Both the position numbers and the translations under genes were made by a program. A stretch of DNA of 64,000 nucleotides from Vagococcus fluvialis. Lineage in GTDB: Bacteria; Bacillota; Bacilli; Lactobacillales; Vagococcaceae. Within the stretch, counting starts at the first letter, position 1. Each line of letters opens with the position of its first letter. The stretch is taken from positions 1-64,000 of the forward strand of contig NZ_QPJV01000013.1 of NCBI RefSeq assembly GCF_003337315.1, in the 5' to 3' direction. The notes under the pieces were generated by a model, which did not search any database, was not told the DNA's origin, and worked only from the letters and a program-made list of their open reading frames with translations. Shown in pieces: positions 17,360 through 26,689 of this stretch.

Positions 17360-17527
17360 TTTTGTTTTCTATAAGGAAATATACCATATCTAATTATGAG
17401 AATAAATAAAAAATTCACATTAAATAGAAAGTTAATCTGTTTGTCATCTTTTAAGGTAACTATTCAATAAAGGAGTGATATGTTAAACTATTACTAAGTG
17501 AATGAATGAGAGAAAGTAGTGATTATA

Positions 17528-18082
17528 ATGAATCGAAAAGAAATTATAAATAATGTTCTATGGTTTGGTGGTTTAATACTTGTATTAACTTTATTAAGAG
17601 TTTATGTGTTTACACCAACTAGTGTTTCAGGGGAATCAATGATGCCGACTATGGTTGATAGAGAAAGAGTCATTGCTTCTAAATTATCAAAAATTGAACG
17701 ATTTGATGTCATTACATTTCCAGCACCAGATAATCCAAAGAAAAACTATATCAAACGTGTCATTGGTTTACCGGGAGATAAGATTGAATACAAAGATGAC
17801 ATGCTTTATGTCAATGATAAGGCCGTTGAAGAGCCTTATTTAAAAGACTATAAAGAAAAAACAGAAGGAACAATTCGTTACGGATTACCTTTAACTCAAG
17901 ATTTTAAAATGAGTGATGTTTTAGGTGAAGAAACAGTCCCTGAAGGACATTTATTTGTTATGGGAGACAATAGACAAAATTCAAAAGATAGTCGGATGGT
18001 CGGATTTATTGATGAAGATGATGTTATGGGAAATGTGAAATTTGTGTTTTGGCCACCAGAAAAATGGGGAACATTTAAATAG
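17528..18082 (+). CDS. lepB: Signal peptidase I
   Basis: A membrane-anchored serine protease that removes signal peptides from secreted proteins. The 184-residue form (from ATG 17528) has one N-terminal membrane helix (about 8-28), the nucleophile Ser37 in SGESMMPT, Lys76 in YIKRVIGLPGD, and the GDNRQNSKDSR box near 150. A GTG nine bases upstream is in frame but too close to any ribosome site. It is short, as in other single-helix Gram-positive SipS-type enzymes. It is followed by a terminator and transcribed alone. Confidence 0.94.
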   Translation: MNRKEIINNVLWFGGLILVLTLLRVYVFTPTSVSGESMMPTMVDRERVIASKLSKIERFDVITFPAPDNPKKNYIKRVIGLPGDKIEYKDDMLYVNDKAVEEPYLKDYKEKTEGTIRYGLPLTQDFKMSDVLGEETVPEGHLFVMGDNRQNSKDSRMVGFIDEDDVMGNVKFVFWPPEKWGTFK

Positions 18083-18090
18083 TTAATAAG

Positions 18091-18125
18091 AGAGGTTTAT
18101 CTAATTGAAGATAGCCTCTTTTTAA
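18091..18125 (+). terminator. Terminator of lepB
   Basis: AGAGGTTTATCT/AGATAGCCTCT stem with a short loop and a T5 tail. Confidence 0.82.
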
Positions 18126-18199
18126 ATTGTGTCATGTTATTTATATTAGTCGTTTTATGATAAACTACAAGATAAGAAGAAAAAAATAAGAAGGGGATC

Positions 18200-21100
18200 A
18201 TGCTTGTGAGTGTACAATTTGTTATTGGTTCTGCTAGTCAGGATCATTCAAAAGAATTAGTAAAAATGGCAGACGAATGGTTGCAACAATCAAGCGACCA
18301 TGAAGTTTTTTATTTAGTCCCTAACCACGTTAAATTTGAAACAGAGATTCATGTGTTAAAAGAATTAGCTGAGTTACCTCGCTATAGTAAATGGGAAAAT
18401 ATGGTTAGTATGCGTCTGCAAGTTTTTAGTTTTTCTCGTTTAGCTTGGTATTATTTACAAAATACAGCTGAATATCAGGAGCAACAACTATCAACAGTTT
18501 CTAAATTTATGATTTTAAAACAAGTTTTACTTGAAAATGCGACTAATTTAGAATTGTTTCAATATGAAACCAATAAGCCTGGCTTTGTGGAACAGTTAAT
18601 TGATTTATTTGATGAGCTTCAAGAAGGGTTTATTACACCAGAAGATTTAGAGGAAACTTTAAATGAGCTGAAGATTCAAGGAAAAGTCACGGAGAATTTT
18701 ATTAAATTAAATGATATAAAAGCTATCTATACGTATTACAGTGAACGGATTTCTGAGTTAGATGCTTCTGGTCATGATTTATTACTATCTTTAGGTAATT
18801 ACTTACAAAATAAAAATTTAAAAAATGTGATGTTTATTGTTTCAGGATTTTCTAACTTTACAGCAATTGAAAAACAATTAATTGAAAGCTTAATGAAAGC
18901 TTCTGGGGAATTTAAAATATCTTTAGTTGTTGATAAAGCTTATACCAATCAAGTTCCAGAAGCTCGGGATTTATTTTTTAATACAGGCCACTTATATTAT
19001 GAGCTTTACCAAATAGCAAAAGAAAATAAATTACCTATTTTATTTGATAAAAAATTAACGGATGAAACAACGTCCATGACCGATTTAGATATGGTTTGGC
19101 AACAAAGTCAAAAGTTAATGAAAACAAGTGACAAAGTTTTAATGGATAAAAGTAATGTTCCACTAGAAGTGTGGAATGCAGTGGATCCCTATAATGAGAT
19201 GCTTTCTGTTGCTAAAGAAATAAGACGCTTAGTTTCTATAGAAGGTTATCGTTATCAAGATATTACTGTATTAACAAGAGATTTAGCTTCTTATCAGCAA
19301 ATTATTTCTCCTATATTAGTTGAAAATGATATTCCTTTTTATTTTAATCAAGAGGAAGAGATGAAACACCATCCTTTAATCGAATTTATTAATGCTTTAT
19401 TTCAAATGAAACAACATTTTTATCAGTATAAAGATGTGCTTCGTTTTTTACGCTCAGAAATATTTTCACCTAATTCTTTAGAAATTGATTCCCTACCAGA
19501 GTGGGAAAATCATCGTAAAGAGCTAAGAGAAGCTGTAGACTATACAGAAAATGTGGTTCTTGCTTATGGTTATAGTGGTTCTGATTGGGTGAAGAAAAGA
19601 GATTGGCGTTATGTCTACTACCAGTATGAGTATGAGGATGAGGTCGAAGGCGAAAAGATTGATAAGGATGTAGAGATTCAACATATATCAAATGATGTGA
19701 GACATTTAATTCGTGATTATGTGGCACCATTTTTTGAAAAATTAGATGAAGTTAAACTTGGAAAAGAAGCAAGTATTTTATTTTATGAATTTATGATTCA
19801 AGTGGGTGTGGAAAAACAAATTCAATTTATGAGAGACTTAGCTTTGGAAAGAGGAGACTTAGTTAAAGCCAAAAATCATGAGCAAACGTGGCAAGCTTTT
19901 GTCACTTTGCTAGATGAATACACAGAGTTAATGGGTGAATTAGACTTTGATTTAGATGATTTTATTCAAATTTTCAAAACAGGACTTGAAGGCTTAACTT
20001 ATAGTAAAGTCCCAACGACTCTTGACCAATTAGAAATTACTTCAATGGATTTTGTTAGAGCGAAAAAAAGTAAAGTAACTCTTATTATTGGGGCAACAGA
20101 TCAACAATTACCTAAAAAAATAGAAAATAAAACGTTACTTAGCGATGAAGAAAGAGGCTTCTTAAAAGAAGTACTCCCATTTGAAAAGTACTTAAAAAAA
20201 GATCAAACAAAAGATTTAGCAAGAGAACCATTTGTTTTCTATTTGTCATTGCTATCAGCAACTGATAAGTTGATTATTACCTATCCCAAAAGTAGTGATA
20301 ATAGCAAGGAATTAAAAATTTCTCCCTATGTCACGATTTTAAAACAAGAATTACAACTTAAAGAAATACCAAAAGAACAAGGATTTAAATGGCAAGAAAC
20401 ACCAAATACAACTCTTTTCTCAACAGATGACGTATTACTTAGGGAATGGATAGACTTTAAACGCCAATTAACTGATGAAAAACAAGCAACACCGTGGATT
20501 TTTCATCAACTAGAAAAAAGATTGCTAAAAAAATACCCGCTAAAAACAGCTAGATTGCTAGCTAGTTTGGCTCATGAAAATATTCCGGAGAACTTAAGTT
20601 CAGTTTCTGTTGAAACTCTCTACGGTGAAACAGTCTATGCCTCGGTTTCTAAAATTGAGAACTTCCATAAATGTCAGTACAAGTACTTTTTAATGTATGG
20701 TTTAGGCTTAAGAGAAAGAGATCAATTTGAGCTATCACCAGCAGCTACAGGAGATTTTTATCACGAGGCTTTAGATCAATTTTTCAAAGAGATTATTAAG
20801 GGACAATACATTTTAAGTCAAATGACTCAAGAAGAAATCCAAGTGGTTACTGAGAATGTCTTAAAAGAAGTTTTAGGACAGGATAAATTTGGGATTTTAA
20901 ATACGACAAATCGCATGAATTACATTAAGTATCAACTATCTAAAACCATAGAAAGAATTGGTTGGTCGCTTAAAAAACAAAGCGAAAGAAGTAATATGAC
21001 TGTTGTTCAAACAGAAGTTTTATTTGGTCAAATTCTTCAAGACCAAGGCCTAGCAAGTCTAGATTTTGATTTAAGCAATCGGAAGAAATTAAAAGTTAGA

Positions 21101-21775
21101 GGGAAAATCGACCGTATTGATAAAATGAAAGTTGAAGATGATTTGTATTTATCAGTGATTGATTATAAATCAAGTAAACATAATTTTGATTTTGTAGATG
21201 CTTATTATGGATTAGCTCTACAGATGATTACTTATTTGAATGTCGCTTTAAATAATGCGGTATCTCTTGTTGGAGAGGAAGCTAAAGCAGCAGGAGCCTT
21301 TTACATGCATGTACAAAACCCAATGATTCCAGCAAGTGAGAAAATTAATGAAGAAAACATTGAGGAAGAGTTACTAAAGTCTTATCAGTATAATGGTTTA
21401 CTTACTAATGAAGAAGCTGTATTAGAGTTACTAGATAAAACAATGGAACCTGGTGTTAAATCTTTAGTTTACCCTTATCAACAACTAAAAAAAGAAACGA
21501 TGAAATCATCTCAATTTGTTACAAATGATGAATTAGATTTCTTAATTGAGAACAATCAAAATCGATTTAGAGAAGCTGGAGAAGCTATTTTTGAAGGCTC
21601 TACTCTTTTAAATCCAGCTTACAGAAAACAAAAACGTATAGCTTGTGAGTATTGTCCTTTTAGAAGTGTTTGTCAGTTTGATGTGATGTTAAAAGAAAAT
21701 AACTACCACCGAATTGAAGAGCTATCTAAAGAAGAAATTATGGAGAAAGACAAGGAGGTGGATCACGATGAGTAA
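18200..21775 (+). CDS. rexB: ATP-dependent helicase/deoxyribonuclease subunit B (AddB/RexB)
   Basis: The nuclease-helicase partner of AddA in double-strand-break end resection. The 1191-residue protein has a degenerate helicase N-terminal half and a C-terminal PD-(D/E)XK nuclease (GKIDRID and VIDYKSSK, about 975-1000). A 4Fe-4S staple is visible: one cysteine in ENFHKCQYKYF near 830 and three in CEYCPFRSVC near 1155. AAGGGG precedes the ATG. The N-terminal Walker A lysine motif is not obvious, as in the RexB subgroup. addA starts 8 bases before this gene ends. Confidence 0.94.
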   Translation: MLVSVQFVIGSASQDHSKELVKMADEWLQQSSDHEVFYLVPNHVKFETEIHVLKELAELPRYSKWENMVSMRLQVFSFSRLAWYYLQNTAEYQEQQLSTVSKFMILKQVLLENATNLELFQYETNKPGFVEQLIDLFDELQEGFITPEDLEETLNELKIQGKVTENFIKLNDIKAIYTYYSERISELDASGHDLLLSLGNYLQNKNLKNVMFIVSGFSNFTAIEKQLIESLMKASGEFKISLVVDKAYTNQVPEARDLFFNTGHLYYELYQIAKENKLPILFDKKLTDETTSMTDLDMVWQQSQKLMKTSDKVLMDKSNVPLEVWNAVDPYNEMLSVAKEIRRLVSIEGYRYQDITVLTRDLASYQQIISPILVENDIPFYFNQEEEMKHHPLIEFINALFQMKQHFYQYKDVLRFLRSEIFSPNSLEIDSLPEWENHRKELREAVDYTENVVLAYGYSGSDWVKKRDWRYVYYQYEYEDEVEGEKIDKDVEIQHISNDVRHLIRDYVAPFFEKLDEVKLGKEASILFYEFMIQVGVEKQIQFMRDLALERGDLVKAKNHEQTWQAFVTLLDEYTELMGELDFDLDDFIQIFKTGLEGLTYSKVPTTLDQLEITSMDFVRAKKSKVTLIIGATDQQLPKKIENKTLLSDEERGFLKEVLPFEKYLKKDQTKDLAREPFVFYLSLLSATDKLIITYPKSSDNSKELKISPYVTILKQELQLKEIPKEQGFKWQETPNTTLFSTDDVLLREWIDFKRQLTDEKQATPWIFHQLEKRLLKKYPLKTARLLASLAHENIPENLSSVSVETLYGETVYASVSKIENFHKCQYKYFLMYGLGLRERDQFELSPAATGDFYHEALDQFFKEIIKGQYILSQMTQEEIQVVTENVLKEVLGQDKFGILNTTNRMNYIKYQLSKTIERIGWSLKKQSERSNMTVVQTEVLFGQILQDQGLASLDFDLSNRKKLKVRGKIDRIDKMKVEDDLYLSVIDYKSSKHNFDFVDAYYGLALQMITYLNVALNNAVSLVGEEAKAAGAFYMHVQNPMIPASEKINEENIEEELLKSYQYNGLLTNEEAVLELLDKTMEPGVKSLVYPYQQLKKETMKSSQFVTNDELDFLIENNQNRFREAGEAIFEGSTLLNPAYRKQKRIACEYCPFRSVCQFDVMLKENNYHRIEELSKEEIMEKDKEVDHDE

Positions 21776-24700
21776 AGTTGAAATACCTTTAAGACCAGCA
21801 AATAGCCACTTTACTGATAAACAATGGCAAGCTGTCTATGATAAGGGAGATAATATATTAATCTCAGCCTCAGCAGGTTCTGGGAAAACAACAGTTTTAG
21901 TTGAGAGAGTTATTCAACATATTAAAGCAGGGACAAATGTTGATGAGTTGTTAATTGTTACTTATACAGAAGCAGCAGCTAAAGAGATGAAACAAAGAAT
22001 CCAGGTAGCTGTTCAATCAGCTATTAATGAGGAGTCTGATTTAGAAAAAAGACAGCACTTAATCAAGCAGTTAAACTTGTTACCTACAGCACCTATTAGT
22101 ACCTTGCATGCCTTTTGTTTAACCGTGATTCGCAAATATTATTACTTAATTCATATTGATCCTGTTTTTCGTTTATTAACAGATGAAACAGAGATTACAC
22201 TTTTAAAGGAAGATGTTTGGGAAGATGTTAGGGAAAAATTATATGGTGACAAACAAAAAGAGTTTTATGAGTTAACTGAAAATTTTTCTAATGACCGAAA
22301 TGATGAAGGTTTAACAAAGTTAATTTTTTCTTTAGCAAGTTTTGCTTTATCTAATACGGAACCTAAAGAATGGCTTGATAAATTAACGAAACATTATGAA
22401 GTTGAAGGTAGTATTATTAATAGTGAGCTGTATCAAGATTTTATGAAACCGAGTCTTGTAAAAGATTTAACTCATCTGATTGAAAGAAGTAATGAGCTAA
22501 TTAACCAAACAATTGGTGAGCCGGATTTTGAAAAAACATTAAGTGTTTTTGAAAGTGATAAAGTTTTGTTAACTAATATACTTAGATTAGTTGAAGAAGA
22601 TGATTTGGATGCCTGTTACACAAGTTTTCTGCAAGGAAAATTTGCAACAATTAAAGGACCAAGTAAAAAAACAAGTCCAGAAGAAGTAATGGAAGTCTAT
22701 GAAGAGCTGAAAAAAGAAAGAGATTTAATCAAAAAGCAATTTGGAACGTTGAAAAAGAATTACTTCACCTTGTCTCCTGAGAAGATGTTAGAGCTGATTC
22801 AGTTATCAGAGCCTTTGGTTAGAGAAATGGTTTTTGTGTGTCAGACTTATTTATCTGCCTTTAACAAACAAAAAGAAGAGAAAAACTTAGTTGACTTTAA
22901 TGACCTAGAGCATATGACTTTAGCTATTTTAAGAGAGCTTGATGGTGGCAAGTTTAAGGCGTCAGAAGCTTCCCTTTTTTATCGTAGTAAGTTTAAAGAG
23001 GTGTTAGTGGATGAGTACCAAGATGTAAATAGACTACAAGAAGGGATATTATATTGGCTTCGACGACCTGAATTAAATGAAGGTAATTTATTTATGGTAG
23101 GGGATGTTAAGCAGTCTATTTATGCCTTCCGTTTAGCTGATCCAACTCTCTTTATTGAAAAATATGAACAATATGCAGAAGAAGACGATGGTAGACGGAT
23201 TATTTTAGCTGAAAACTTCAGATCTAGAGGAAGTGTATTAGACTTTACAAACCTTATATTTACTCAATTAATGGATAAAGAACTAGGTCAAATTGAGTAT
23301 GATCAGAGTGCCGAGTTAATAACAGGTTTTAAAGACTATCCAGAAAGTAGCGCTCATGACACTGAAATTTTGATTTATGAAAGTGAATCAGAGTCTGAGG
23401 AAGAAGAAATTGATTTAACTTTTGAAATTGAAGATAAAACAGAAGGAGAATTACTTCTTGTTGGTCAAAAAATTCAAGAATTAATTAAAAGTAAATTTCC
23501 GATTTATGATAAAAGAAATAAAATGAGTCGACCAATTAAATATCAAGATATCGTTTTACTAAGTCCTACTAAGAAAAATAATTTAGTGATACTAGATATC
23601 TTTAAGCAACTAGATATCCCTTTATTAATTAACGACACACAAAATTATTTTCAAGCAACAGAAGTCAAAATAATGATTGCCTTACTTCAAGTGATAGATA
23701 ATCCTTATCAAGATATTCCTTTTGTAGCAGTTTTAAGGTCACCTGTTGTGGGTATTAAAGAAAATGATTTAGTTAATATTAGGCAATATGATAGCAATGG
23801 GTATTTTTATGATGCGTTGAAAGTATACTTGAAACAAGAAACTCAAGTGGATTCTTTATTTGAAAAAATAAGTGAGTTCCATGACCAGTTTATTGTATGG
23901 CGTGAGATGGCTAGACAAGAAAAGTTAGTTGAATTGATTTGGAAAATTTATCAAGATACTGGTCTTTTAGAATACGTAGCAGGAATGCCTTCTGGAAAAC
24001 AAAGACAAGCGAATTTACATGCTTTGTATGAAAGAGCCACATCTTATGAGGAAATGAGCTTTAAAGGACTTTTCCAGTTTGTTCGTTTTATTGAAAAAAT
24101 GCAAGCGAAAAATAAAGATCTAGCAGAACCAAATAACACAACAGATGTGGAAGATGCTGTTAGGGTGATGACGATTCATGCTAGTAAGGGATTAGAATTT
24201 CCTGTTGTTTTTGTATTAGATATGAATAAGCAATTTAATATGACAGATTTAAACAATCAATCTTTTATTTTTGACGAGAAATTAGGAGCAGGAATTAAGT
24301 ACTTAGATCTTGATAAACGCATCAAATATGAAACTCTTCCTTATGTTTTAATCAAAGAACAAAAACGAAAAAAAATGTTAGCTGAAGAGATGAGAAAACT
24401 ATATGTTGCCTTAACTAGGGCAGAAGAAAAACTCTTTTTAGTTGGTTCATATAAAAGTAAAGAGGTAGCTTTTAAAAGTTGGCAGGAACAAATTAATTCT
24501 GATCACCGAGTATTATCTACATCAGCAAGACTTGGACAAAGAAGTTTACTTGGTTGGGTTGGTTTAAGTATTGTAAGACATCCACTAATTATTAAAGAAT
24601 ATCCTGAGCTTCAAGTCCAACCACTAAAGGGATTAGAAACAATTCCTGTTAATTTTAATCTTAAATTTTTTACAAAAGAAGACATCGGGAAAATTCAAGA

Positions 24701-25517
24701 AGAAATGACTCCTCTTGAAACAAGAGTTGAAAAAATAGATACGGATGCTAATCCACAACTATTAAAATCAGTAGTTGATATCTTAAACTTTAGCTATCCT
24801 AATGAATCAGCAACAAAAACGGCTAGCTATCAATCTGTGTCTGAAATTAAACGACTGTTTGAAGATCCTGATGAAAAACATCTACAAGTGATTGATTTTT
24901 CTAAAAAACTAACGACTAAAGCAAATCGAATAGTTGGTGAAGAGTTAGCTAAACCGAAATTTCTAGCCGAAGTAAAAGAGATTACCCAAGCTGAAATTGG
25001 AACTGCAACCCATTTAGTTATGCAATTAATTGATTTAGAGAAAAAACCAAGTAAAAATGATTTTGAAAAATTAATTAATCAATTAGTTGAAGATGGTGTT
25101 CTTGAAGAAAAATTAGCTGAAAAAATAGATATCACTAACTTATTAACTTTCTTTGATACAGAGTTAGGAGATTTACTTGTTTCAAAAGAAAGTGTCGTCA
25201 AAAGAGAGCAACCATTCTCATTGCTACTAAGTGCTGCTGATATTTACGAAGATTATTTAGGTAAAAGAGAAGATCGCTTATTAATTCACGGGATTATTGA
25301 CGGCTTTATTGAAACAGATGAAGAACTTGTTTTATATGATTTTAAAACAGATTATGTGCCCAAAAATGCAACAAATGAAGAACTTGAAGCAATTAAAAGT
25401 AAGTATGTAGGACAGCTAAATTTATACAAACAAGCTTTAGAACAAATCAAAGAAAGACCAGTTACATCTGTGAAATTAGTCTTATTAAGAGGTAATAAGC
25501 AAATAGAAATGTTATAA
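21768..25517 (+). CDS. rexA: ATP-dependent helicase/nuclease subunit A (AddA/RexA)
   Basis: A UvrD-like 3'-5' helicase with a C-terminal nuclease that, with AddB, resects broken ends for RecA. Walker A SASAGSGKTT lies near residue 35, the DEYQDVN Walker B near 415, the MTIHASKGLEFPVVFV motif near 800, and the RKLYVALTRAEE motif near 880. The nuclease motif GIIDGFIETDEELVLYDFKTD is near 1200. The chosen ATG at 21768 follows AAGGAGGTGG and overlaps the addB stop by 8 bases; an upstream in-frame start would run through the addB end without a ribosome site. 1249 residues is normal for the family. Confidence 0.95.
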   Translation: MSKVEIPLRPANSHFTDKQWQAVYDKGDNILISASAGSGKTTVLVERVIQHIKAGTNVDELLIVTYTEAAAKEMKQRIQVAVQSAINEESDLEKRQHLIKQLNLLPTAPISTLHAFCLTVIRKYYYLIHIDPVFRLLTDETEITLLKEDVWEDVREKLYGDKQKEFYELTENFSNDRNDEGLTKLIFSLASFALSNTEPKEWLDKLTKHYEVEGSIINSELYQDFMKPSLVKDLTHLIERSNELINQTIGEPDFEKTLSVFESDKVLLTNILRLVEEDDLDACYTSFLQGKFATIKGPSKKTSPEEVMEVYEELKKERDLIKKQFGTLKKNYFTLSPEKMLELIQLSEPLVREMVFVCQTYLSAFNKQKEEKNLVDFNDLEHMTLAILRELDGGKFKASEASLFYRSKFKEVLVDEYQDVNRLQEGILYWLRRPELNEGNLFMVGDVKQSIYAFRLADPTLFIEKYEQYAEEDDGRRIILAENFRSRGSVLDFTNLIFTQLMDKELGQIEYDQSAELITGFKDYPESSAHDTEILIYESESESEEEEIDLTFEIEDKTEGELLLVGQKIQELIKSKFPIYDKRNKMSRPIKYQDIVLLSPTKKNNLVILDIFKQLDIPLLINDTQNYFQATEVKIMIALLQVIDNPYQDIPFVAVLRSPVVGIKENDLVNIRQYDSNGYFYDALKVYLKQETQVDSLFEKISEFHDQFIVWREMARQEKLVELIWKIYQDTGLLEYVAGMPSGKQRQANLHALYERATSYEEMSFKGLFQFVRFIEKMQAKNKDLAEPNNTTDVEDAVRVMTIHASKGLEFPVVFVLDMNKQFNMTDLNNQSFIFDEKLGAGIKYLDLDKRIKYETLPYVLIKEQKRKKMLAEEMRKLYVALTRAEEKLFLVGSYKSKEVAFKSWQEQINSDHRVLSTSARLGQRSLLGWVGLSIVRHPLIIKEYPELQVQPLKGLETIPVNFNLKFFTKEDIGKIQEEMTPLETRVEKIDTDANPQLLKSVVDILNFSYPNESATKTASYQSVSEIKRLFEDPDEKHLQVIDFSKKLTTKANRIVGEELAKPKFLAEVKEITQAEIGTATHLVMQLIDLEKKPSKNDFEKLINQLVEDGVLEEKLAEKIDITNLLTFFDTELGDLLVSKESVVKREQPFSLLLSAADIYEDYLGKREDRLLIHGIIDGFIETDEELVLYDFKTDYVPKNATNEELEAIKSKYVGQLNLYKQALEQIKERPVTSVKLVLLRGNKQIEML

Positions 25518-25586
25518 ATGTAAAAAAACGGTAGTTAAGCCTTAAAAAAAATGGTAAAATTTGTATATTAAAAAGGAGGGGAAAAA

Positions 25587-26453
25587 ATGTATAAAACATC
25601 AGGACAGCTAAAGCAAGAAGCTAAGGATAGTTTAAGAGGAAGATGGAAAGATGCGGTTATCTTAAACTTAGTACCATCCCTTCTACAGATATTAAGTGTG
25701 TTCTTAATGGGATTAATAATCGCAGGAATAATCTTTTTTGTTTCAATGTTTACAGCAAGTTCAAGTTTTGAGTCTTTTGATAGTCAAAAAGGTATTGAGA
25801 GAACTAATATTGAACAACTCTTTGATGAGGATTTCTTTGATGAAGGGTTAACTGAGTGGAATTCAGAGTATAAAAATAGTAACTTTAATACTTCGTTACA
25901 AGTAGGTCCACCTTCATTTGTAACACCAATCATGAATTTAGTTATTTCATTATTAATGGTAGGAATCTCCTTTACATTCTTGGATGTCGTTAGAAAACGA
26001 GAAGATCAATCTATGGAATTTAAAGATGCTTTCAGAATTTTTAATGGTGTCGACTTTATACCTATATTTTTAATTAATATACTAACGTATGTATTTACTT
26101 TCTTATGGACGCTCTTACTTGTTATACCAGGGATTGTTAAGCGCTACTCTTATTCTCAATCTTATTTTATTTATAAAGATTTAGCGACTCACAAAGATGT
26201 GAGAACAATGGGCGCAACAAGTTTTATTTCAGAAAGTAAAGAATTAATGAAGGGACATAAAGCAAGATTATTCTGGCTAGATGTTAGCTTTATTGGTTGG
26301 TACATTCTAGGTTCTATCCCTTTTGGAATTGGTTTACTATGGGTGAATCCATATGTTCAAACAACCAAAGCAGCCTTTTACGATGACTTGTCAAAAGGTA
26401 AATTTTTATTAGCTGAAGAAGTTGATGAAGAAGAAGAATGGACAAGTTTTTAA
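25587..26453 (+). CDS. DUF975 family membrane protein
   Basis: A 288-residue integral membrane protein of unknown function. It begins with the family motif SGQLKQEAKDSLRGRWKDAV, then about five or six hydrophobic segments (near 25-50, 120-135, 160-190, 225-250). A polar insertion around 60-110 and an acidic tail (EEVDEEEEW) are outside the membrane. The start follows AAAGGAGGGG. It has its own terminator and sits between addA and dinB without evident functional link. Confidence 0.88.
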   Translation: MYKTSGQLKQEAKDSLRGRWKDAVILNLVPSLLQILSVFLMGLIIAGIIFFVSMFTASSSFESFDSQKGIERTNIEQLFDEDFFDEGLTEWNSEYKNSNFNTSLQVGPPSFVTPIMNLVISLLMVGISFTFLDVVRKREDQSMEFKDAFRIFNGVDFIPIFLINILTYVFTFLWTLLLVIPGIVKRYSYSQSYFIYKDLATHKDVRTMGATSFISESKELMKGHKARLFWLDVSFIGWYILGSIPFGIGLLWVNPYVQTTKAAFYDDLSKGKFLLAEEVDEEEEWTSF

Positions 26454-26482
26454 AGAATGAGATATTTCTCATTCTTTTTTTA
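26454..26482 (+). terminator. Terminator of the DUF975 gene
   Basis: AGAATGAGA/TTCTCATTCT hairpin with T7. Confidence 0.88.
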
Positions 26483-26537
26483 TTAGATTGATACCAATTA
26501 ATCAAAATGATTTAAGAATTATAGAGTAATATACATT

Positions 26538-26639
26538 CATACCAATTATCCCGAATTGGTTTTTCATACTTAACTCTTACCGAGAGAGTGAAATAACAAC
26601 CTTCATTTCCGCTAAAGCGACGGCTTTAGTGGTTTTTTT
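26538..26639 (+). ncRNA. Candidate small RNA ahead of dinB
   Basis: The 236-base gap between the DUF975 gene and dinB holds no credible ORF but has CCAATT/AATTGG, then ACTCT/AGAGT, then a perfect terminator stem CCGCTAAAGC/GCTTTAGTGG (26609-26632) with T7. Since the DUF975 gene already has a terminator at 26454-26482, this second terminator must end another transcript. No clear promoter was found, so the 5' end is a guess. Confidence 0.35.
26609..26639 (+). terminator. Strong orphan terminator before dinB
   Basis: CCGCTAAAGC pairs with GCTTTAGTGG (one G-T pair) and is followed by T7; it ends 14 bases before the dinB -10. Confidence 0.85.
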
Positions 26640-26652
26640 CTGTCTTTTATTC

Positions 26653-26673
26653 TATAATAAGAACGTACGTTTC
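26653..26673 (+). promoter_or_regulatory. dinB promoter -10 with a weak LexA box
   Basis: TATAAT at 26653-26658 is followed by AGAACGTACGTTTC (26660-26673), which keeps 7 of the 10 fixed positions of the SOS box and would overlap the transcription start. Confidence 0.55.
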
Positions 26674-26689
26674 TATTAGGGGGGATAAT

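Noticed and set aside
26480-26640. Fst/Ldr-type I toxin-antitoxin locus
   Set aside because: Both strands were read for a short hydrophobic peptide with a ribosome site; only unconvincing frames such as MKNQFGIIGM were found.
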